Shown here piece by piece: positions 16,694-25,186 of a stretch of 64,000 bases of DNA. The notes beneath the pieces are model-generated. The model saw only the letters and a program-made list of their open reading frames with translations. It was not told the origin of the DNA and did not search any database. How positions within the stretch are numbered: the first letter of the stretch is position 1; every line of letters begins with the position of its first letter. Both the position numbers and the translations under genes were made by a program. Source of the stretch: Alistipes sp. (GTDB lineage Bacteria; Bacteroidota; Bacteroidia; Bacteroidales; Rikenellaceae); contig NZ_JAHHQJ010000011.1 in NCBI RefSeq assembly GCF_020026455.1, forward strand, positions 34,158-98,157. The letters are read 5' to 3'.

Positions 16694-18733
16694 TCACGGT
16701 CTGATTCTTTTTTCAGCCTGGTAAACAGTTCCGAACCGGTCGCGGGCCGTGACGCGTACGCGCCGCACGCCAGCAGGCAGCGGAGCCGCATAGTAGTGGT
16801 CCGAGGGAATCACGGTGATCCATTTGTGATCGAGCCTGGAGGGATCGGCATAGAGCGCCCGGGCCTGGGGATCGACGGCCGTCATGCGCTCCATCGGCAC
16901 GGGTTGGCCGCCGTCGGCATGCATCTCGACCTGCCACGAGGGATCGCAGTTCCAGACATTGGCCACGATACGCCCCGCGAACGACGGGTCGTCCTTCGCA
17001 TCGTAGATCTTCAGCTGGAAGTCGCGCGGCTCGCCCGTAGCCTTATAGTACCATGCGACGCTGTCGCCGTCGATCTCGAAGACGGCATATCCCGCCGGAG
17101 TACCGTCGGTGCAGATCGGCCCCTGCCACCAGGCCCCGCACAACGCCGCGACATTGTGTTCGTAGAGCCCCGGGCGGATGTCGCTGTTCTCCATCGTGTG
17201 CATATGTCCCGAAACGATGTGGGCGTTGTAGGGCTCCAGCAGGTCGTAAAGCGCGCGGTAGTTGCAGAGCGAACGTTTGGCCGACGGATAGTCGAACGGC
17301 CGCGTCTGCTTGTCTTTGTACATCGTAGGGATATGAAGCGCCACGACGACCGTTGTGCCCGGAGCGACCTGCCTGAGGTCCTCTTCGAGCCACAGCAGCT
17401 GCCGCTCCTCCAGATAGCCAATGTAATACCAGTCGCGGCCGATGAAAAAGTTGTCGTTCAGCACGACGTAGTGGACCCGCCCCACGTTGTAGGAGTAGTA
17501 CGACGGACCGTAGGCAGCCTCGTAGGGCGCCAGCGAGGTTTCGAACGAGCGGCCCCAGATTTTCATGTCGTGGTTGCCCATGGCGTTGCGGAACGGGATG
17601 CCCGCGCGGTCCATGACGGCATTGTATTCCGGGTAGAAGGCATGGTCGCCCGAGGTGATGTCGCCCACGCAGATACCGTGCATCGGCCGGCGGTCGGCGA
17701 CGGCTGCCTGCACCGTGCGGCGGATGTCCTCGGCGGCCTCTTCGAGCAGGCGGAACTCCTTGCGGGCGAAAATCTGCGGATCGGCCGTGACGACAAAGCC
17801 GTGGCGGGTGTCGTCGAGGGTGTTGCGCTGCAGCGTAAAATCATAGCTCGTGCGCTCCTCATCGACAGGGAGGTAGAAGCGCACGACGCTCCCGTCCGAG
17901 GGCGAAGCATAGCCCGCGGGCGTCGAGACGAAGACGAAGCGGGCCCGGTCGTTGCGCGGAAGCGTGAAACGCCCCTCGGCATCAGTCACGGCGCAGCGGT
18001 CGCCATCGCTCACCACGACACCCGGAACGGCGCGGCCTTCGCAGCGGACCGTACCGCAGCGGGCCCCTTCGGGCGCGATGTAGGGCGCGATGGCCTCCCG
18101 CCAGCGGGCATATCCTGCGGGCGAGAGGTGGATGCCGTCCACGGTATACTCCGCCGGCATCTTCCCATCGCGGATGATTCGGCTCCGAATATCGATGTAG
18201 GTGAGCCCGCGACGGTGCGCCAGGTCGCGCAGCAGGAGGTCGAAGGCCTCGATGCGGGCATTCTTGCCCGTGAACCATTGCGCGTTCCGCTCCTCGTCGA
18301 GCGGCAGCAGGCTCTCGATGTAGACCCGGGTTCGGGGCGAGGCCGCACGGACGGCGTCCAGCAGCCGTTCGTATTGGCCGAGCAGCACTTCGGGAGCGAT
18401 TGTCGAGAAGATCAGGTCGTTGACGCCCGCCATCAGGAAAATCGCCCGGGGCTTTCCGGCGACGATGCTGTCCAGGCGCGCGATCATGCCCGCCACGCAA
18501 TCGCCGCCGATTCCGCGGTTGAGGATGCGGCTGTCGGGGAAATATTCCGACCAGGAGCCGCGCTCAGTGAGGCTGTTGCCCAGCATCACGATGTCCTGCG
18601 GCTGCACGGGGACGGCCTCCTGCCCGGCGCGTTTCGAAAAGTAGTAGTCGCAGCGGTAGTCCAGCGAATCCACCTGTGCGCGAAGTGTCGCCGCGGCAGC
18701 GGCCAGAAGCAGGGTTAAAAAGAGTTTTTTCAT
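16694..18733 (-). CDS. SGNH hydrolase - calcineurin-like metallophosphoesterase fusion
   Basis: A 679-residue exported two-enzyme protein. A signal peptide (1-20, ending LRAQ) is followed by an SGNH/GDSL-type esterase domain (about 45-220): Ser54 in LGNSLTERG, GGD (77-79), GVND (103-106), and Asp199 and His202 in DGIHLS. Next come a beta-sandwich N-terminal metallophosphatase domain (about 225-305) and a calcineurin-like domain with DPQ (318-320), GDI (358-360), GNHD (387-390) and a late GHMHT. A C-terminal domain resembles those of other Bacteroidota calcineurin-like proteins. It is the distal gene of the PUL operon. Removal of an acyl ester and a phosphate ester from one glycan is inferred. 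Confidence 0.88.
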   Translation of the reverse strand: MKKLFLTLLLAAAAATLRAQVDSLDYRCDYYFSKRAGQEAVPVQPQDIVMLGNSLTERGSWSEYFPDSRILNRGIGGDCVAGMIARLDSIVAGKPRAIFLMAGVNDLIFSTIAPEVLLGQYERLLDAVRAASPRTRVYIESLLPLDEERNAQWFTGKNARIEAFDLLLRDLAHRRGLTYIDIRSRIIRDGKMPAEYTVDGIHLSPAGYARWREAIAPYIAPEGARCGTVRCEGRAVPGVVVSDGDRCAVTDAEGRFTLPRNDRARFVFVSTPAGYASPSDGSVVRFYLPVDEERTSYDFTLQRNTLDDTRHGFVVTADPQIFARKEFRLLEEAAEDIRRTVQAAVADRRPMHGICVGDITSGDHAFYPEYNAVMDRAGIPFRNAMGNHDMKIWGRSFETSLAPYEAAYGPSYYSYNVGRVHYVVLNDNFFIGRDWYYIGYLEERQLLWLEEDLRQVAPGTTVVVALHIPTMYKDKQTRPFDYPSAKRSLCNYRALYDLLEPYNAHIVSGHMHTMENSDIRPGLYEHNVAALCGAWWQGPICTDGTPAGYAVFEIDGDSVAWYYKATGEPRDFQLKIYDAKDDPSFAGRIVANVWNCDPSWQVEMHADGGQPVPMERMTAVDPQARALYADPSRLDHKWITVIPSDHYYAAPLPAGVRRVRVTARDRFGTVYQAEKRIRP

Positions 18734-18907
18734 TGCGGTATCAGTTTTTGAATTCTCCGCCGTGTCCGATCTCACGGGCCGGCGGATCGGGGTTCTCCCC
18801 CAGAAGAAGAGCCGGCTCGCGGCGTGCAACGGGACGCCCGGCATCCACCGCGCGCATCTTCACACCACGGCCCCCGGTCTGATTCAGCAGCGCTGCAATC
18901 GTCGTCA

Positions 18908-20917
18908 TCAACGCTCCGAGGGTGCGACGAAACGGACGGCACAGCCGCCGCCCGAGGCCATCCGGACGGTCAGCGTATCGGAAGCCGTGAGCGTGCGTTC
19001 CTCGTAGTTCACCGAATAAGGATTTGTCTTCCAGTCGGCATCGGCTCCGTCGGCATAGATCTGCGCCGTGTAGCTGACCCCGGGTTTGAGGAAGGTCAGG
19101 GCAACCTCCACCGTGCGGGCCTCCTCATCGGTCACGGCGCCCAGGTACCAATCCTCCGAATGGCGGTCCTGACGTGCGAAGACGGCATAGTCGCCGATCA
19201 CGGCTTCGGGCACGAGGGTCTGCTCCCAGTCGGTCGGAACGTCGCGGATGAAGTCGAAAGTCTTGTGTCCGAGGTAGTTCTCCGGCAGATCCGAAGCCAT
19301 TTGCAGCGGGCTGTAAATCACCACATACTGCGCGATTTCACGCACGACGGTCGATTGCGGACGGGCGAAAGGCGAAACGGGATTCGCATAGTTGAACGTG
19401 CCGAAGGTGTAGTCCATCGGGCCGGCCAGTCCGCGCAGGAACGGGACCACACAGGTGTGCTCGGGCGGATTGCCGCCGTCGGGCGACCAGGCGTTGTACT
19501 CCTGACCGCGGATTCCCTCCTGCGTCATCAGGTTGGGCCACGTGCGCTCGAGACCCGTGGGCATCACCGGTTCGTGGTTGTCGATCATGATCCCGAAACG
19601 GGCAGCCGTCTCGATCACACGGCGGTAGTGGCGCACTCCGTACTGGCTGTCGTGCAGCTCCCGGCCGTCCATGAGTTCATTCACGTAGCCCGTCTTGACG
19701 GTGTTGACGCCGTATTTCTTATAGTAGGCGAAGGCCTCCTCCAGCTGGGCTTCGTAATTCTTCGTGTTGGCGCCCGTTTCGTGGTGGCCGATCAGGCTGA
19801 CGCCCTTTTCGGCAGCATATTTCGTGATGGCCGCGATGTCGAAGTCGGGACAGGCCTCCGTGAAGCGGATCGCATCGGTATTCCTGGTCCACTCGCCGTC
19901 CCAGCCGATATTCCAGCCCTCGACCAGCACCCCCGGGATGCCGTTCTCGGCCGCGAAGTCGATATAACGCTTCGTGTTCGCCGTCGTGGCGCCGTGGCGG
20001 GGCCCCTGCGCCCAGGTCTCCTGGAAGAGATGCATCGACCACCAGATGCCGATGTATTTCGCGGGTCTGATCCACGAGGTATCCTCGATGCGGCACGGCT
20101 CGTTGAGGTTGAGCATCAGCCGCGAAGTTACCAGATCTCCCGGCGTGTCGCCCACGATGAGCGTACGCCAAGGCGTGCGGAAGGGCGTCGCGGCATAGAC
20201 CTTCACGCCCGTGGACCACGGCGTGAGGTAGCAGCGCAGCGTGGTCGAGTCGGCAGGCCGAAGGTTCATCTTGGCGTAATCCGTCAGGTCGGCCTCGTGC
20301 AGGGCCAGGAACGTCCCGTCGGCACACTCCATCGTCAGCGGCGTCACCACCGTGTCCATCTGCGAGATGGGCGTATGGCGGGCGATGCTTTCGTAGTAGG
20401 GTTCGCGCATGGGCATCCACCAAGCCCGGTGGTCGCGCGGAAAGCGGAACTCGGTCAGCTCCTCCGTGATGACGGCCTCCGCAAGCTGGTCCTGTGCCGG
20501 GAATTCACAGCGGAAGCCCATCCCGTCGTCGAAAAGCCGGAAAACCACGTCGAAACGGCGGTGGGGCGCTTCGCGCTCCGAAACCGAGATCTTCAGTTCG
20601 TTATAGTGGTTGCGCACGAGACGCTGCTCGCCCCAGACGGTCTGCCACTGCTCGTCGCAAGAGGCGCGTGCAGAGCTGTCGATGCGCAGCCCGTCGCGCA
20701 GCGCGGAGTCATTCTGCAACTCGAAGCCCAGCGTCGAGAAGTCGACCACCGGAGTTCCGTTGCGGGTCAGCGCATATCCGATGCGGCCGTCGCGCTCGGA
20801 GGCCGTGAGACGGAGCGAACCGTCGGGCGACGAAATCCCGAGGTCGCTGCGGCACCCCATGGCGGTGCAGAGAACTGCGGCCAGTGCCGCGGCAAGTTTC
20901 AAAAAAGATGTCTTCAT
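18908..20917 (-). CDS. glycoside hydrolase family 97 lipoprotein
   Basis: A 669-residue GH97 enzyme (SusB family, alpha-glucosidase or alpha-galactosidase). The signal ends in lipobox TAMGC (Cys22). The N-terminal super-beta-sandwich starts with SSPDGSLRLTASERDGRIGYALTRNG-type strands, and the catalytic barrel includes WNIGWDGEW, DNHEPVMPTGLERTWPN, GIRGQEYNAW and NPPEHT. At the position where retaining GH97 enzymes carry an Asp nucleophile the sequence reads VKTGYV, which suggests the inverting SusB-like alpha-glucosidase type; this rests on memory of the family. It starts 1 nt before the stop of the upstream phosphoesterase gene. Confidence 0.92.
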   Translation of the reverse strand: MKTSFLKLAAALAAVLCTAMGCRSDLGISSPDGSLRLTASERDGRIGYALTRNGTPVVDFSTLGFELQNDSALRDGLRIDSSARASCDEQWQTVWGEQRLVRNHYNELKISVSEREAPHRRFDVVFRLFDDGMGFRCEFPAQDQLAEAVITEELTEFRFPRDHRAWWMPMREPYYESIARHTPISQMDTVVTPLTMECADGTFLALHEADLTDYAKMNLRPADSTTLRCYLTPWSTGVKVYAATPFRTPWRTLIVGDTPGDLVTSRLMLNLNEPCRIEDTSWIRPAKYIGIWWSMHLFQETWAQGPRHGATTANTKRYIDFAAENGIPGVLVEGWNIGWDGEWTRNTDAIRFTEACPDFDIAAITKYAAEKGVSLIGHHETGANTKNYEAQLEEAFAYYKKYGVNTVKTGYVNELMDGRELHDSQYGVRHYRRVIETAARFGIMIDNHEPVMPTGLERTWPNLMTQEGIRGQEYNAWSPDGGNPPEHTCVVPFLRGLAGPMDYTFGTFNYANPVSPFARPQSTVVREIAQYVVIYSPLQMASDLPENYLGHKTFDFIRDVPTDWEQTLVPEAVIGDYAVFARQDRHSEDWYLGAVTDEEARTVEVALTFLKPGVSYTAQIYADGADADWKTNPYSVNYEERTLTASDTLTVRMASGGGCAVRFVAPSER

Positions 20918-20918
20918 A

Positions 20919-22403
20919 TCATTGCTGTCGTTTGTTGTCGGGGATTTCGTAGCCCGTGCGGTTGTTCCATCCGGAGACTCGGCCGAAGCGGTCGCGGACC
21001 TCGATGCGGATGTCGGCATCGGGCGCAGAAGGCCGGGCGAAGAAAAGATGTTCGGTGAGGTCCGCACCGATATACGGATAGACGAAGCGGTCGCCGAAAC
21101 GTTTGACGTAATCGTAAATCGACTCGTCGTAGCCGGTATAGGGCGTCATCGGACCGCGCAGAACGCCGTTTTCATACCAGAGGACCTCCCAGGCGGAGTC
21201 CCGGTTCCAGACGTTGACGGTCACGGCATCGGGCTTGTGGCTGTCGGCACCCACGCCGTAGGCGTTGAACTGGCGGCGGCGGTCGTAATCGACGGCCTTG
21301 TAGTACCACGAGATGCTGTCGCCCGCGATTTCATAGACGCCGTAGCCGGCCGGCACGCCGTCCATGCTCCACGGCGTCTGCCAGAAGAGCGTGCTCAAGG
21401 GAGCGTGTACGTGCTCGAAGACATGGCTGACGGGCCTATAGTTTTCGTTGTAATGTTCGTGTCCGGAGAGGATGTGGGCGTTGTAGGGCTTCAGCAGGTC
21501 GTACAGCGCGCGGCGGTTGTTGAGCACCTTGTTCGACTGCTCCTTGCCCCATTCGCCCCGGCGTGCCGGACGCGACCAGGAGGGAATGTGCATGCAGACC
21601 ACGACCGTGCGCCCGGCCTCCACGGCCGAGAGATCCTGCTCCAACCAGCGCAACTGCCGTTCATCGAGGTAACCCACATAGAGGTAGCTGCGCCCGATGT
21701 AAAAGTTGTCGTCGAGGATGACGTAGTGAATGCGGCCCCGGTCGAACGAATAGTAAGTGGGGCCGAAGTGGGATTTGAACGAGGCCTTGGACCGCTCGCT
21801 CGTGCGCACGCCCAGGTCCATGTCGTGGTTGCCGACGACATAGAAGAACGGGACGCCGCTCGTGGCGATGGCGGCGCGCACGGGCTCGAACAGCGAAGGA
21901 CGGCGCGTGATGTCGCCGATGATGTCGCCGCAGACTACACCCAGGGTCTGCATCCCGTCCGCCGCCGTGCGCCGGATGTCGGCGGCGGCGCGGCGCACGC
22001 TGTCCAGCTCGGACTCGAAATAGACCTGCGGGTCGGCGATGACGATCAGCCGGTGGCGCGTGGCGTCGGTCCGGGTGCGCTCCAGGGTGAAATCATAGCG
22101 CTGCCGCCGGTCGGCGACGATGGTCCGGTAGAGGACCGGCGTTCCCTCCTCGGTCGGAATGGCGTAGCCGTCGGGCAGCGAGAGGTAGACGAACTCCGCA
22201 TCGCTGTCCGATGTGAGCCGGTAATATCCCTTGGCATCGCTACGCACAATCGTGCGGCCGTCCGTGACGGGAACTCCCGCCACGCCTTTGCCGGAAGCCG
22301 TCACCCGGCCACGCAGGGTGATCGTGCGCGGCAGCGTCGGCTCCACACCGAAAACGGCGGAGCCGGCGAGCAGTAGAGTCAGTAAAACAAGCAGTCTTTT
22401 CAT
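20919..22403 (-). CDS. exported calcineurin-like metallophosphoesterase
   Basis: A 494-residue protein with a signal peptide (1-20), an N-terminal beta-sandwich (about 28-110), a calcineurin-like phosphoesterase domain and a C-terminal metallophosphatase domain. Metal-site motifs are ADPQ (123-126), CGDIIGD (158-164), GNHDM (191-195), CMHIPS and SGHEHY. It is a paralogue of the C-terminal two thirds of the neighbouring SGNH fusion (same DPQ, GNHDM and YDLL-PYNAHI-SGH layout), without the SGNH domain. It probably acts on a phosphomonoester or phosphodiester in the periplasm. The stop lies 1 nt from the GH97 start, so the two are co-translated. Confidence 0.9.
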   Translation of the reverse strand: MKRLLVLLTLLLAGSAVFGVEPTLPRTITLRGRVTASGKGVAGVPVTDGRTIVRSDAKGYYRLTSDSDAEFVYLSLPDGYAIPTEEGTPVLYRTIVADRRQRYDFTLERTRTDATRHRLIVIADPQVYFESELDSVRRAAADIRRTAADGMQTLGVVCGDIIGDITRRPSLFEPVRAAIATSGVPFFYVVGNHDMDLGVRTSERSKASFKSHFGPTYYSFDRGRIHYVILDDNFYIGRSYLYVGYLDERQLRWLEQDLSAVEAGRTVVVCMHIPSWSRPARRGEWGKEQSNKVLNNRRALYDLLKPYNAHILSGHEHYNENYRPVSHVFEHVHAPLSTLFWQTPWSMDGVPAGYGVYEIAGDSISWYYKAVDYDRRRQFNAYGVGADSHKPDAVTVNVWNRDSAWEVLWYENGVLRGPMTPYTGYDESIYDYVKRFGDRFVYPYIGADLTEHLFFARPSAPDADIRIEVRDRFGRVSGWNNRTGYEIPDNKRQQ

Positions 22404-22456
22404 CGGAAGGGTTTGAGATTGGCGCCCGGCCGCTGGCAGGGGCAAAGATTCGGGGA

Positions 22457-23791
22457 TTATTTTTCCTTGGCGGCCTCCTCTTCGTAACGGTCGATACCGC
22501 GCTTGATGGCGGCCCACATGTTGTTGTTGATGACGTGTACGATGTCGAAGACCATCAGTCCGGCCGTGCGCTTGAGGCAATAGTAGCAGGCCTCCTCGAT
22601 GTCGAACGTCTTCCGCGAACAGTCCACCGTGGCGTAAAAGGGGCAGGCGTTGAGCAGGAACCGCTCGGCGCGGTTGATGCCGAATTCGATCGACTCGCCG
22701 TCGTTGGGTCCGTAGACGCGCGGCAGGTAGGTGCCCAGAAGGAACGTATCCAGTTGGTCGGCAAAGGCGGTCTTGTGGTAGTTGGCCGAGCACCAGGGCG
22801 CAAACGAGCGCGCATCCTGATCGGTCAGGGGACGGAATTTCGGACTGCTCCAGTTCTGGCCGTTGACATAGAGCGCACCCCACCACGATGCGGCCCAGTA
22901 TTCGAGCTTCACAGCGGGCTTGATGGCCTTGATCTCCTTGCGGACACGCGCTACGAAGTCGTGGATGACCATCGACCGGAACTCCCACCACTCCTTATAA
23001 TACTTGCCCGGAATGCGCTTGCCGGAGGCATTGTAGGTGAAAATATCCCCCGGCCAGGTCTCCACGATGCCGCCGATATACTTTTCAAAGGCTGTCTTCG
23101 AAGCCTCCGAGAAATCGCTCTGGTAGTCGGGGAAACGGCAGTAGTCGAGCGCAAAAGCATCGAAGTCGTAGTTCGTGACGATCTCCCGGATGAAGCGCAG
23201 CGCGAAATCCTGCACCTCCGGAAGCACGGGGTTGAGGAAGGCCGCCACCTTCGAGGGGTCGTCCTTGATATCGACCATGCCCTTGGGTGTGTATTGCAGG
23301 CAGGTCTTGCCCTTCCACCGCACATCGCGGTAGGCCGGGCCCTGTTTGGAGCCAGGCAGGCCCATCGGGAAGATGGTTGTCGAGACGGTGACCTTCAGTT
23401 TGCGCTTGTGCGCCTCGTCGAGGAAGAACTGCAGGTAGTCCCAGTTGCGCGAAGGAACCGTGACCGAGCCGATGGTCGTCGCCTTGGTCATGAACACACT
23501 CTCGTAGAGCACGTCACCCACGACGGGTTTCACATCCACGACAATCTTGTTGAAGCCGGCCTCAACGGTTTTGTCAAGCATGGCGGCGATGCCTGCCTGG
23601 GTCGAGAAACGCTTGAAATTGGCTTCGGCATCGAACCAAAGCATCTTCTCCTTCTCACCCGAGGGGCCGGGCGAGGGGTCGGGCGTGGGTTCGGGTTTGG
23701 AGATCTCGGGCGGCGTCTGGTGCGATTCGGTGCAGGCCCCGAATGCGGTCATGAGCAGAACGCATAGGATCAAAACGGGCTGTTTCATCAT
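22457..23791 (-). CDS. GHL10-like TIM-barrel lipoprotein (first paralogue)
   Basis: A 444-residue lipoprotein (lipobox TAFGAC, Cys20) followed by a Pro-rich linker (PEPTPDPSPGPS). The rest resembles the GHL10 / 'family 10-like' glycosyl hydrolase group: an early WFDAEANF strand, GFNKIVVDVKPVVGDVLYES, a DEAHKRKLKVTVS strand and FDAFALDYCRFPD, whose Asp pair resembles barrel catalytic loops. Substrate and mechanism are unknown. It is about half identical by eye to the next gene downstream. The segment after the lipobox Cys is not acidic, so a periplasmic location is likelier than the cell surface. Confidence 0.8.
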   Translation of the reverse strand: MMKQPVLILCVLLMTAFGACTESHQTPPEISKPEPTPDPSPGPSGEKEKMLWFDAEANFKRFSTQAGIAAMLDKTVEAGFNKIVVDVKPVVGDVLYESVFMTKATTIGSVTVPSRNWDYLQFFLDEAHKRKLKVTVSTTIFPMGLPGSKQGPAYRDVRWKGKTCLQYTPKGMVDIKDDPSKVAAFLNPVLPEVQDFALRFIREIVTNYDFDAFALDYCRFPDYQSDFSEASKTAFEKYIGGIVETWPGDIFTYNASGKRIPGKYYKEWWEFRSMVIHDFVARVRKEIKAIKPAVKLEYWAASWWGALYVNGQNWSSPKFRPLTDQDARSFAPWCSANYHKTAFADQLDTFLLGTYLPRVYGPNDGESIEFGINRAERFLLNACPFYATVDCSRKTFDIEEACYYCLKRTAGLMVFDIVHVINNNMWAAIKRGIDRYEEEAAKEK

Positions 23792-23800
23792 CTTGTGTCG

Positions 23801-25075
23801 TTATTCGTTGATTTCCTGTTCGGCCCGGTCGATGCCGCGGCGGATGGGTTCCCAGAGGTTGTTCTCGATGACCTGGACGATATCGAAGACCATCACGCCT
23901 TCGGTGCGCGAAAGGCAGAGATAGACTGCGTCCTCAAATTCGGAAAGGTGGTTTCGGGCGTAGAGCGATCCGTAAAGCGCGCAGTCGCCGTCCACGTCCT
24001 TAAGCGAACGGGCCAAGCCGTATTCAATCGACTCGGGATCGTCCATGCCCCGGACGCGTTCGAGATAGGTGCCGGTGATGAATACATCCAGCAGGTCGGC
24101 AAAACCGGTCTGCCCGTAGGTCGGCGTGGCCCAGTCGTCGAGATACTGCTCGGAGAAGGACGAGCGGCGGCTGCTCCAGTTCTGACCGTTGCCGTAGATG
24201 CCGTGGAGCCACGAAGCGGCCCAGTATTCGAGTTTGACGCCGGGCTGCAGCTCATCCACCGACTGCCGCACGCGGGCGATGAAGTTGCGGATGGTGGTCG
24301 CACGGAACTCCCACCACTGCTTGTAATACTTACCCGGACGTCGCGTGCCGTCGGGGTTGTAGGTGAAGATGTCCGCGGGGAAGTGCTCCACGGCTGTGCC
24401 GATGAACTGCTCGAAGGCCTTCTGCGAAGCCTCCGAAAAGTCGCTCGCCGCATCCGGATAGCGGCAGTAGTCGAGGGCGTAGCCGTCGAACTTGTATTTG
24501 GTGAGCAGCTCGCGCACGAAGCGAAGCGCATACTCCTGATTTTCGGGCAATACGGGATTGAGGAACGCGGCGACCTTCGTGGGATCGTCCTTGATGTCCT
24601 TCATTCCTTCGGGCAGGTATTCGATGCAGGTGCGGCCCGCAAAGGAGGGATCGCTGTAGACCACACCCTGGCGGGAGGCCGGGATTCCGGACGGGAAGAT
24701 CATCGTTGAGACCGTGACCTTGAGGTTGCGCCTGCGCGCCTCGCCGAGGAAAAATTGCAGGTAGTCCCAGTCGCGGACTACGGTGTCCCGGCCCATGACT
24801 GTGAGCGGCTCGATGAAGTCGCTTTTGTAGAGCACGTTGCCCGAAATGGGACGCACGTCTACGACAATCTGGTTGAAACCCGTCTCGACCGTGCGATCGA
24901 GGTAGTAGCGGATCGAATCCTGCGAGGCGAAACGCCCGAAATTGGCTTCGGCGTCGAACCACAGCATTTTGGGCTTCCCTCCGTCGGCCGCACGGGGTGT
25001 CGTGCCGCCATTTCCCCCGCAGGAGATCAGGGCTGCCGCGGCGAGCAGCAAGGTTGTATAAGTGATCGTTCTCAT
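23801..25075 (-). CDS. GHL10-like TIM-barrel lipoprotein (second paralogue)
   Basis: A 424-residue lipoprotein (lipobox ALISC, Cys19) paralogous to the adjacent protein: shared WFDAEANF, GFNQIVVDVRP, FDGYALDYCRYPD, KLEYWAASW and NGQNWSS blocks. It lacks the Pro-rich linker and has a GGNGG segment instead. The start at 25075 (MRTITYTT) gives a standard signal; a Met at 25099 adds non-signal residues. It sits 111 nt downstream of the DUF5018 gene, after a GC-rich hairpin, and the two paralogues are 9 nt apart. Tandem duplication followed by divergence is likely. Confidence 0.8.
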   Translation of the reverse strand: MRTITYTTLLLAAAALISCGGNGGTTPRAADGGKPKMLWFDAEANFGRFASQDSIRYYLDRTVETGFNQIVVDVRPISGNVLYKSDFIEPLTVMGRDTVVRDWDYLQFFLGEARRRNLKVTVSTMIFPSGIPASRQGVVYSDPSFAGRTCIEYLPEGMKDIKDDPTKVAAFLNPVLPENQEYALRFVRELLTKYKFDGYALDYCRYPDAASDFSEASQKAFEQFIGTAVEHFPADIFTYNPDGTRRPGKYYKQWWEFRATTIRNFIARVRQSVDELQPGVKLEYWAASWLHGIYGNGQNWSSRRSSFSEQYLDDWATPTYGQTGFADLLDVFITGTYLERVRGMDDPESIEYGLARSLKDVDGDCALYGSLYARNHLSEFEDAVYLCLSRTEGVMVFDIVQVIENNLWEPIRRGIDRAEQEINE

Positions 25076-25102
25076 GTTTTTTGATTCAAAGATCCGCATT
25101 CC

Positions 25103-25175
25103 CCCGGCCCAAGAATGGCCCTCGGGCCGGGAAAACGCGGATTTAACGTTCGCAGCGTGCTGCCCTGCCGGGCAG
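25103..25175 (-). other. intercistronic hairpins within the PUL
   Basis: CCCGGCCC (25103-25110) pairs with GGGCCGGG (25124-25131), and CTGCCC (25160-25165) pairs with GGGCAG (25170-25175). Neither has a T run. They separate the surface-protein genes from the enzyme genes and could stabilise or process the upstream mRNA part. Confidence 0.5.
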
Positions 25176-25186
25176 ATTCCTTTCGG

